64,000 nt of DNA, taken from positions 1 to 64,000 of the forward strand of contig NZ_SZQA01000007.1 in NCBI RefSeq assembly GCF_005233835.1. The letters are read 5' to 3'. Shown here one piece after another: positions 37,901 to 43,694 of the stretch. The position numbers and the translations under genes were made by a program. The stretch is from Herbidospora galbida. GTDB lineage: Bacteria; Actinomycetota; Actinomycetes; Streptosporangiales; Streptosporangiaceae. The notes beneath the pieces are model-generated. The model worked only from the letters and a program-made list of their open reading frames with translations, was not told the origin of the DNA and did no database searches. How positions within the stretch are numbered: position 1 is the first letter of the stretch; every line of letters starts with the position of its first letter.

Positions 37901-38808
37901 TGTTCTCGGTGGACCTGTCGCCCGACGGGCGGCGGCTGGCCACCGGCACGGAGGACGGCGCGGTGCGACTGTGGGATCCCGACCTGCCCGAGCGGGCGGG
38001 CACCGAGGTGAGCGATCTGACCAGCGGCGTGTGGGTCGTGGCGTGGGCGCCTGACGGCCGGCGGCTGGCCGTCGGCGGTGCCGACCGGATCGTACGGATC
38101 TGGGACACCCTCGCCCCGGGCGCCCCCGCTGTGCTGCTGACCGGTCACGACGGTCTGGTGCGCTCAGCGGCGTGGGCGGCCGACGGCCGGCGCCTGGCCA
38201 CCTCCGGCGACGACGGCACCGTGCGGATCTGGGATCTCGACGAGGCCGGCTCGGTCCCGGCCGTGCTGACCGGCCACCAGGGCTGGGTGCCGTCCGTGGC
38301 CTGGTCGGGCGACGGCGCACGGCTGGCATCGGGCGGCGACGACGGCACGGTACGGGTGTGGAACGCCGACGTGCCCGGGGCGCGGCCGGTGGTGCTGGGC
38401 GGCGATCTCGGCCGAGTGGCCTCGGTGGCCTGGTCCCCCGACGGCCGGCTGCTGGCGGTCGGCGCGGGCGACGGCACCGTCGGGCTCTGGGACGCCGACG
38501 TCTGGGATCCGCCCGCACCGGACCGCGACGGGCCGGGCCGGCCGTCGCCCACGTTCGCGGCCCACTCCGAAGCCGTGGTGTCGGTCGTCTGGTCGCCCGA
38601 CGGGCGTCGGCTGGCCACCGCGGGCGAGGACCGGACGGTGCGGATCTGGGACGCGCGTACGGCCACGCCGGTGTGCGGGGTCGGCATGGGCAACGGCGTG
38701 TTCGCCATCGCCTGGCGAGGCGACCGGATCGCCGTCGGCATGACCACCCACTGGTCCGTCCTCACGGTCGACGAGCCGGCCCGCGTGTCGTCCCGGAGCC
38801 TGTCGTGA
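34978..38808 (+). CDS. TIR - NB-ARC (STAND) - WD40 protein, candidate antiphage or cell-death NTPase
   Basis: 1276 residues. The TIR domain is at about 8-145 (VFVSYAREDRELC, then GYRVWWDQ, VAGQWSDEL and SEFIMEREL with the Glu position used by NADase TIRs). The NB-ARC/STAND ATPase spans about 200-530 with P-loop GVQGAGGMGKT and Walker B VLLVIDDVW. A helical linker leads to 14 WD40 blades (about 661-1245), enough for two seven-bladed propellers. In bacteria TIR-STAND proteins sense a trigger through the C-terminal repeats and activate TIR NAD+ cleavage, killing the infected cell. The role here is inferred from architecture. It shares a GTGA overlap with the next gene. The blades are unusually similar to each other. 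Confidence 0.93.
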   Translation: MMSSAPPDRPHVFVSYAREDRELCRRLVLMLGLVLGERGYRVWWDQTMVAGQWSDELDAALDNAVASLLLVSEHSLTSEFIMERELPRLLARGRLVAPVYVSPCPWGSVPVIAGLQFLGSAEQALTERTGDLAAVLTDLAQQAPRFLCLPTLAPGSSDGAAVAAGTPRAEAALPPDLPGPLHGVPELPINHFVRPAELDTLRSLVLGAGRADAGGGALGVVGVQGAGGMGKTVLATALARDPTVRRAFPDGVYWIMLGERPDPVATQVGLARLLGLQGGFRNEVDGRATLREALSGQRVLLVIDDVWSAAAAEALLVTGAEGRTVLTTRHPLVLARLHTPAFALERLGLEEARKFLAQMTSHAGPLPAEADELVEALGGVILALALLAATISHGTSWAAALAEVHRAGDVYTDEGFANQFRALQLAWSALDEHERRRYGELVVFGEDVTAPEATVARLWRHTAGLDDAASRQLCTAFAKRNLLVFDGGVRLHDQQRAFLLLQIPDSALAHRQLLTAHQDAQDTPGRWSSLAVDEPYLRDHLVEHLVAAGDVFDLQEVATDPVWLLRRFHQDGPHAPEADLERALAALPTFRAGQQTLDRFRRISHAMSAVSTIGDRALTLANLGGDLDPQHALDALFPPVRLRRATEVRPDALDRVFVGHPAPSGEWPRWGGVWSVAWSPDGRRLATGGADGTVRTWPTGASGPPSTTLTGHDAGVRTVAWAPGSQRLASGADDGTARVWYPDDPGRPPVPLVGHAGSVWSVAWSPDGRRLATADGDGTLRVWDPDAPGRPKTVLTGHAGSAWSVAWSPDGRRLASGGADRTVRIWDVPGPSQDTHAAPVVLAGHDGWVWSVAWSPDGRWIASAGDGTVRTWPVDGGAPLALTGHAGLVWSVAWSPDGRRLASGGADRTVRIWELAGASGADAAVLTGHEDFVWSVAWSPDGRRLASGGQDETARVWKADAGTRSVSAADHSWRVFSVDLSPDGRRLATGTEDGAVRLWDPDLPERAGTEVSDLTSGVWVVAWAPDGRRLAVGGADRIVRIWDTLAPGAPAVLLTGHDGLVRSAAWAADGRRLATSGDDGTVRIWDLDEAGSVPAVLTGHQGWVPSVAWSGDGARLASGGDDGTVRVWNADVPGARPVVLGGDLGRVASVAWSPDGRLLAVGAGDGTVGLWDADVWDPPAPDRDGPGRPSPTFAAHSEAVVSVVWSPDGRRLATAGEDRTVRIWDARTATPVCGVGMGNGVFAIAWRGDRIAVGMTTHWSVLTVDEPARVSSRSLS
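36970..38760 (+). repeat. Fourteen WD40-coding repeats
   Basis: About 120-135 bp units encoding VWSVAWSPDGRRLASGG then DGTVRIWD with spacer and TGH. I count 14 blades, the last one degenerate. Blades 3, 4, 6 and 7 are nearly identical at protein level and share long DNA identities around WSVAWSPDGRRLA, which suggests recent internal duplication. Confidence 0.85.
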
Positions 38809-39548
38809 CCGCCGAGCGATACGCCCGCCGGGCGGCGGACCTGGCGCTGGCGCAGGTCGCCGACCGTGCCCACGTCCTGACCGGCGCGGCCGGGGCACGC
38901 CCCGGCCACCGAGACGGCACGCGGCTACAGCCGGCAGGGGTGACGCTGGTGCCGTCGCGCACCGATCCGGCCGACCCCGCCGTGTTCGCGGCCCGCTGCG
39001 GCGAGCACCTCTGCGCTGGCCGTTTCGATCAGACCGCCGGCGGTATCGCCGGCGGTCGGGTCGCCCGCCGCACGGACATCGACCTGCTGGTGTACCTCGC
39101 CGAACTCGCCTCGCTCCCCGAGGACGACTGGCAACCGTACTTCGAGTTCTTCAGCCCGCGATGCATCGAGAACGGGTCCGAAGCCCCTCGGATCGTCTGG
39201 GGAGAGGACTGCCGCGGCCGACGCCACTTCGACGGCGTGGGGCTGGTGAACTGGTGCCTGGAACAGGCCGTCGACGCCCGGTACCCGATCACCTTCGACT
39301 TCGTCACGTGGGCCACCGACGCCGCCGGCGCCGTGGCCGTTCCGGTCACCGACCCGCCTTGCCCCGGCGATCTCGTCTTCGCCGACCGGAACGACGGGAC
39401 CCCCGAGATCGGCATCCTGGCCGGCGCGGGGGAGTCCGGCCAGGTCGTGCTCGCCGGGCAGACGACGGTCGGCGTGGTCTGCCGCCCCTTCTCGCCGGCT
39501 GATTGGACGCGACGCCGGAGGCCGACCGCCGCACTGCTGCATGACTGA
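38805..39548 (+). CDS. NlpC/P60-like protein coupled to the TIR-STAND gene
   Basis: 247 residues, GTG start overlapping the TIR-STAND stop (GTGA). An N-terminal helix (RYARRAADLALAQVADRAHV) precedes a central segment VWGEDCRGRRHFDGVGLVNWCL. This resembles NlpC/P60-type cysteine peptidases, where the corresponding motif is usually HFDC(I/V)GFVN. Here the expected nucleophile is Gly, although Cys residues occur nearby in GEDC and NWC. A late PGDLVF...IGILAG stretch fits the second half of the fold. It may be a degenerate or re-purposed partner of the TIR protein. Family assignment is moderate. Confidence 0.6.
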   Translation: MTAERYARRAADLALAQVADRAHVLTGAAGARPGHRDGTRLQPAGVTLVPSRTDPADPAVFAARCGEHLCAGRFDQTAGGIAGGRVARRTDIDLLVYLAELASLPEDDWQPYFEFFSPRCIENGSEAPRIVWGEDCRGRRHFDGVGLVNWCLEQAVDARYPITFDFVTWATDAAGAVAVPVTDPPCPGDLVFADRNDGTPEIGILAGAGESGQVVLAGQTTVGVVCRPFSPADWTRRRRPTAALLHD

Positions 39549-39559
39549 TGGAGGGTCCA

Positions 39560-41503
39560 GTGAAGCCCGCGATCCACACCCCCGCCGCCCTCGTCCGCAG
39601 GTACTGCGCCGGACGACCGTGCGACCTCGCCGCCGTCCCGGGCGGGCATCGCCGATCGTGGGAGCTGGCCGTCCCGGTCGCCGTGCTGGCCGCCGCCGGA
39701 TGGCGACGCCGCTGGGCCACGGAGGACGCCTTCATCAACTTCCGGGTCGTCGCCGTCACCCGGCACGGCCGCCAGCCGTTCGCCTTCAACCGCGGCGAAC
39801 GGGTCGAGGCGGCGACCAGCCCGCTGTGGTCGGCCATGCTCGTGGGCCTGGACGCGACCCTCGGACGGTACGTCGCACTGGAGTGGCTGGCGGTCGGCGC
39901 CGGGCTCGGCCTGTCCGTGCTCGGCCTGGCCGCGGCCACCGCGGCGTCGGCGCGGCTGGTCCGCCACCTCGGGCCCGTTCGCCCGTGGCCGGCCGGGGCG
40001 CTGGTGCTGGCAGCCCTGCCGCCCTTCTGGGACTTCGCCACCTCGGGGCTGGAGACCGGGCTCACCTTCGGGTGGCTCGGCGGCTGCCAGTGGCTGCTCA
40101 CCCGGCGCTACACCGATGCCCCCGGCGGGCGGCCGCGCCCCGCGTCACCCGCGGTGGACTGGTTGCCGGTGCTGCTCGGTCTCGGGCCGCTCATCCGGCC
40201 CGACCTGACCCTGTTCAGCGCGGCCTTCCTGACCACCCAGCTGTCGCTGAGCCGGCCGGGGGTGGCGGGCTCCGCCCGGACGATCGGCGTGGCCCTCGCC
40301 GTACCCGCCGCCTACCAGCTGTTCCGCATGGCCTATTTCGCCGCCACGGTGCCCAACACCGCGCTGGTCAAGGAGGCCGGCCACAACAACTGGCGCCGAG
40401 GCCTGGCCTACCTGGACAACCACGCCACGCCCTACCTCCTCGCGGTGCCCGGCGCGCTGGTCGCCGGATGGGCCGGACGCTGGCTGGCCGGGTCGGCACC
40501 CGCCGGCGACCGCCGGCTTCTGGTTCTCCTCGGGGCGCCCGCCGCCGGGGCACTCCTGCACGCCGCCTTCGTCGTCAGGGTGGGCGGCGACTTCATGCAC
40601 GGCCGGCTGCTGCTCCCCGCCACTTTCGGGCTGTTCATGGTCGCCGCCGCGCTGCCCACCGGCGCAGTGGGCTGGATGGTCCCGGCGGCGTTGGCCGCCT
40701 GGGCGGCGGCCTGCGGGCTCCGGCTACGCGCCCCCGACCGGCCCCGGGGCCGCTGGTCCGGCATCGTCGACGAGCGCGCCTGGTGGCAGCGGGAGTCCGG
40801 CCACCCCCACCCGGTCACCCTCGACGATCACAGCCGCGTCGCCAGCGCCCGCACCGGCCGGCGTGCCCGCCAGCTCGCCGCCCAGGGCGCCGACGTCCTG
40901 GTGCGCATCGACGATCAGGAGCACGCCCTGGCTCCCGGATCCGGGGTCGTCCTGGAATCCATCACCATCGGCCTGGGCTCGGTCGCGGCCGGGCCCCACG
41001 TGCACGTGATAGACGTGCTCGGCCTGGCCGACGCCGTGGGCAGTCGCATCCCCGCCGACCCGGCCGCCCGCATCGGCCATCAGAAGCGCCTGCCCCCGGC
41101 CCTCGTCCTCGCCCGGCTCGCGCTCGCCGACGAGGGTGACGCCGGCCTGCCTGCCGACGTCGACCCGGCCACGCTGGCGGCCGCCCGCCGGCTGCTGCGC
41201 CAACCGGCCGTCACGCGCCTCCTGGCCGCCACCCAGGATCCGCTGACCCTCACCCGCGCCCTGCGCAACGTCCACCAGGCGGTCGCCCTGACCCGGCTCC
41301 GCGTCGACATAGACGTCGACATAGACGTCGACATGGAGACGGTGGCCGAACCGCTCGCGGCGGACCGGGCGCCAAGGCGCGCGCCGTCGTCGCGGTGGGT
41401 CCGCGCGGCGGTGCTCACCGCGGCCGGCGGTGTGCTCGCGGGGGTGTCGGTGGCGGTCGTCCGGGCACTGCGAAGCCGGCGGCCGGGGCCGGGCGGGGGC
41501 TGA
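39560..41503 (+). CDS. AftB-like arabinofuranosyltransferase (GT-C membrane enzyme)
   Basis: About 647 residues with many hydrophobic helices. The N-terminal loop ATEDAFINFRVV followed by FNRGERVEAATSPLW is the pattern of mycobacterial AftB (Rv3805c type), which transfers arabinofuranose from DPA. A soluble C-terminal part carries the chain end and a last helix (AAVLTAAGGVLAGVSVAVV). GTG 39560 is chosen because GGAGGG lies 4 bp upstream; ATG 39548, overlapping the previous stop, is an alternative. The donor would come from the UbiA-DprE1-DprE2 operon about 5 kb away on the other strand. Length is close to the family norm. Confidence 0.82.
   Translation: MKPAIHTPAALVRRYCAGRPCDLAAVPGGHRRSWELAVPVAVLAAAGWRRRWATEDAFINFRVVAVTRHGRQPFAFNRGERVEAATSPLWSAMLVGLDATLGRYVALEWLAVGAGLGLSVLGLAAATAASARLVRHLGPVRPWPAGALVLAALPPFWDFATSGLETGLTFGWLGGCQWLLTRRYTDAPGGRPRPASPAVDWLPVLLGLGPLIRPDLTLFSAAFLTTQLSLSRPGVAGSARTIGVALAVPAAYQLFRMAYFAATVPNTALVKEAGHNNWRRGLAYLDNHATPYLLAVPGALVAGWAGRWLAGSAPAGDRRLLVLLGAPAAGALLHAAFVVRVGGDFMHGRLLLPATFGLFMVAAALPTGAVGWMVPAALAAWAAACGLRLRAPDRPRGRWSGIVDERAWWQRESGHPHPVTLDDHSRVASARTGRRARQLAAQGADVLVRIDDQEHALAPGSGVVLESITIGLGSVAAGPHVHVIDVLGLADAVGSRIPADPAARIGHQKRLPPALVLARLALADEGDAGLPADVDPATLAAARRLLRQPAVTRLLAATQDPLTLTRALRNVHQAVALTRLRVDIDVDIDVDMETVAEPLAADRAPRRAPSSRWVRAAVLTAAGGVLAGVSVAVVRALRSRRPGPGGG
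41303..41338 (+). repeat. Three tandem 12-bp repeats in the AftB-like gene
   Basis: GTCGACATAGAC occurs twice and a third copy differs at two bases (GTCGACATGGAG). They encode VDIDVDIDVDME in the soluble C-terminal part. The in-frame unit suggests slippage-driven length change. Confidence 0.85.
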
Positions 41504-41514
41504 TCGGCTGGTCG

Positions 41515-41533
41515 GGAGCGGTCCTGCCGCTCC
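41515..41533 (+). terminator. Hairpin terminator candidate after the AftB-like gene
   Basis: GGAGCGG and CCGCTCC are perfect 7-bp arms around a 5-base loop, 11 bp after the stop codon. No T-run follows. Confidence 0.45.
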
Positions 41534-41603
41534 GCCGGGGATGTCGCGGCGAACCCCGCGTAAGCCCGTGTGCCGCCGGCACGAAGGCCCTCATGATAGG
41601 GAC

Positions 41604-42113
41604 ATGAGCAACATAGGAGACCGGCTGTGGAACAGCGGTGTCACCGCCTCGAGCTACTCGGACGCGACGGAGAAATACCAGGCGGCGGTCCTGGAGCAGT
41701 ACAAGTTGTGCGTCGAGATGGCCGATCGGATCAGCGCCCGGCGGAGCCTGACCAACACCTTCTTCCTGTCTCTCAACAGCGCGGTGGTCGCTCTGCTGGG
41801 AGCCGTGGGCGGCAGGTTGGGCAGTCTCCCCGTCCTGACCCTCACCGCCGGGTTGATCATCCTGCTCGGTCAGTGCGCCGCGTGGTATGTCATCGTGCGC
41901 TCCTACCGCCAGCTCAACAGCGCGAAGTTCCAGGTGATCAGCGTGTTCGAAGAGCGGCTGCCCGCCTTCGCCTACTCCCGCGCCGAATGGGTCGCTCTCG
42001 GCGAGGGACGTGACTGGCGCAGGTACCTGCCGTTGACCCACGTCGAACAGTGGGTTCCGCTGCTCTTCGCCGTGGCCTACGTACTGGGTCTGCTGGCCGT
42101 CACGTTGTCGTGA
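41604..42113 (+). CDS. Small integral membrane protein, possibly RipA/SLATT-like
   Basis: 169 residues. An N-terminal amphipathic stretch (YQAAVLEQYKLCVEMADRISARR) is followed by two membrane helices (NTFFLSLNSAVVALLGAVGG; VLTLTAGLIILLGQCAAWYVI), a soluble part, and a C-terminal helix (VPLLFAVAYVLGLLAV). This pattern resembles small membrane proteins annotated as RipA-family octamers and also SLATT effectors of defence systems. The assignment is tentative. ATG 41604 follows a short AGGGA site. It lies downstream of the TIR-STAND/AftB genes with a terminator-like hairpin between. Confidence 0.75.
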   Translation: MSNIGDRLWNSGVTASSYSDATEKYQAAVLEQYKLCVEMADRISARRSLTNTFFLSLNSAVVALLGAVGGRLGSLPVLTLTAGLIILLGQCAAWYVIVRSYRQLNSAKFQVISVFEERLPAFAYSRAEWVALGEGRDWRRYLPLTHVEQWVPLLFAVAYVLGLLAVTLS

Positions 42114-42129
42114 CGGGGAGCCGGTCCGC

Positions 42130-42705
42130 TCACTTCGCGGAGGACGCGACGGCGAGGGAGTGGAGGCTGGTGAAGGCCGCGCGGATGTGCTCGGAGAGGC
42201 CGGCCGTGTCGTCCGCGGCGATCCACGACGTGAAGGCCGACCGGAACAGCGCGATCCCCGTCTCGGCCGCGACCGACGCCGGTCCTTCGGCGGTTCCCCG
42301 CGCCCGCAGGGCCGCGTCGAGGGCCTCGGCCAGCCCGGCCAGCTTGACCAGCTCGCGTTCGAGCAGCTCCCCGTTGGCGTTGATCGCGGCCTGCCGCCGA
42401 CGGGCATAAGAGCGGCGCTCCTCGAACAGCGAGCCCACCCGCTCCAGGGCCGTCGCCACCACCGTCAGGGGCGGCGCGTCGGCGGGCGCCTCGGCGACGG
42501 CGCCCACGAGGACGTCGTGGAGGTGGGCCGAGCCGCTGAAGAGGACCTCGCGTTTGTCGGCGAAGTGGCGGAAGAACGTGCGTTCGGTCAGGCCCGCTCG
42601 CTGGGCGATCTCGGCGATGGTCGTCTTGTCGTAGCCGCGTTCGGTGAAGAGGTCCAGAGCCGCGTCCTCCAGCCTGCCGCGCGCGTTCGGCTCCCATCTC
42701 GCCAT
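42130..42705 (-). CDS. TetR-family transcriptional repressor
   Basis: 191 residues. The N-terminal helix-turn-helix (LFTERGYDKTTIAEIAQRAGLTERTFFRHFADK) is a clear TetR signature; the rest is an alpha-helical ligand domain. It is divergent from an SDR gene, and the 98-bp gap between them holds a multi-site palindromic operator. It therefore probably represses both itself and the SDR gene until a small ligand binds. Confidence 0.96.
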   Translation of the reverse strand: MARWEPNARGRLEDAALDLFTERGYDKTTIAEIAQRAGLTERTFFRHFADKREVLFSGSAHLHDVLVGAVAEAPADAPPLTVVATALERVGSLFEERRSYARRRQAAINANGELLERELVKLAGLAEALDAALRARGTAEGPASVAAETGIALFRSAFTSWIAADDTAGLSEHIRAAFTSLHSLAVASSAK

Positions 42706-42714
42706 GCGCGAAGT

Positions 42715-42788
42715 CTAGGCGATGTCAGTTCCTGTCGTCTTGATGTCAGGGACTGACATCGCCTAGTGTGATGTCAGTTCATGACATC
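42715..42788. promoter_or_regulatory. Triple TetR operator with nested 14-bp inverted repeat
   Basis: Three 19-bp sites share GATGTCAG-N4-TGACATC: 42742-42760 (perfect 8-bp arms), 42770-42788 (7-bp arms) and 42721-42739 (left arm intact, right arm TGTCGTC). In addition, CTAGGCGATGTCAG (42715-42728) and CTGACATCGCCTAG (42753-42766) form a perfect 14-bp inverted repeat across sites 1 and 2. The layout fits autoregulation by the adjacent TetR protein. Confidence 0.85.
42740..42769 (+). promoter_or_regulatory. Promoter of the SDR gene
   Basis: TTGATG (42740-42745), 18-bp spacer, TAGTGT (42764-42769). Operator site 2 lies between the two boxes and site 3 begins right after the -10, so repressor binding would block RNA polymerase. 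AAAGGAG precedes the start at 42804. Confidence 0.55.
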
Positions 42789-42803
42789 AAAGGAGCAAGA
42801 ATC

Positions 42804-43691
42804 ATGCGTGTGTTCGTGACGGGCGCGTCGGGATGGATCGGGTCGGCCCTGGTGCCGGAACTGCTGGCCAAGGGACATGACGTCGTCGGGCTCGCCCGCT
42901 CCGACGCCTCGGCCGAGGCGCTCGGCAGGGCGGGGGCCGAGGTCGTTCGCGGCACTCTCGACGATCTCGGCCTGCTCCGGGAAGCGGCGGCGGCCTCCGA
43001 CGGGGTCGTCCACCTGGCGTTCAAGCACGATGTGGCCTTCTCCGGTGGATTCGCCGAAGCCGCCGGGGCCGACCGCGCGGCCGTCGAGGCCCTGGTCGGC
43101 GCCCTGGGCACCACGGGACGGCCGTTCGTGCTGGCGTCCGGCCTGCTCGGGCTGGCTCCCGGCCGGGTCGGCACCGAGCGGGACCTCCCCGGCACGTCGG
43201 AGTCGCCGCTCCACCGGCGGGCGCAGACCGCGCGCTGGGTGCTGGAGCAGCCCGGGGTCCGCGCGTCGGTGCTCCGGCTGCCGCCCACCGTCCACGGCGC
43301 GGGGGACAACGGGTTCATCGCCTTCTACGTCGCCGCGTCGCGGGCCGCGGGGCACGCGGGGTACGTCGGCGAGGCGCGGTGGCCCGCCGTGCACCGGTCC
43401 GACGCCGCCCGGCTGTTCGTCCTCGCCCTGGAGAGGGCTCCGGCCGGGTCGGTCCTGCACGCCGTCCAGGACGAGGGTGTGCCGTTCCGGGACGTCGCCG
43501 AGGCGGTTGGCAAGGGGCTCGACGTTCCGGTGGCGTCGCTCTCACCCGAGGAGGCCGCCGTCTCGTACAGCTGGCTGGCTCCGATGATCGCCGCGGACAG
43601 CCCCGCCTCCAGTGCCCTCACCCGGGAGGCGCTCTCCTGGGAGCCCACCGGTCCCGGTCTTCTCGAGGATCTCGTCCACTACCTCGGGTGA
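42804..43691 (+). CDS. NAD(P)-dependent SDR / epimerase-like oxidoreductase
   Basis: 295 residues of the extended atypical SDR type: MRVFVTGASGWIGSALV at the N-terminus, ARSDASAEAL after the second strand, and VLRLPPTVHGAGDNGF in the substrate part. The classical YxxxK is not obvious, as in several atypical SDRs. It is controlled by the divergent TetR gene and expressed from its own promoter. A stress or xenobiotic-detoxification role is likely. The substrate is unknown. Confidence 0.9.
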   Translation: MRVFVTGASGWIGSALVPELLAKGHDVVGLARSDASAEALGRAGAEVVRGTLDDLGLLREAAAASDGVVHLAFKHDVAFSGGFAEAAGADRAAVEALVGALGTTGRPFVLASGLLGLAPGRVGTERDLPGTSESPLHRRAQTARWVLEQPGVRASVLRLPPTVHGAGDNGFIAFYVAASRAAGHAGYVGEARWPAVHRSDAARLFVLALERAPAGSVLHAVQDEGVPFRDVAEAVGKGLDVPVASLSPEEAAVSYSWLAPMIAADSPASSALTREALSWEPTGPGLLEDLVHYLG

Positions 43692-43694
43692 GCG

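Noticed and set aside
36970-38760. Regularly spaced repeats that could look like a CRISPR array
   Set aside because: The period is about 125 bp, the repeats are in-frame WD40 coding units, and there are no uniform spacers.
41303-41338. Repeated GTCGACATAGAC as a mobile-element end
   Set aside because: The copies are in frame inside a gene and no transposase or inverted termini are near.
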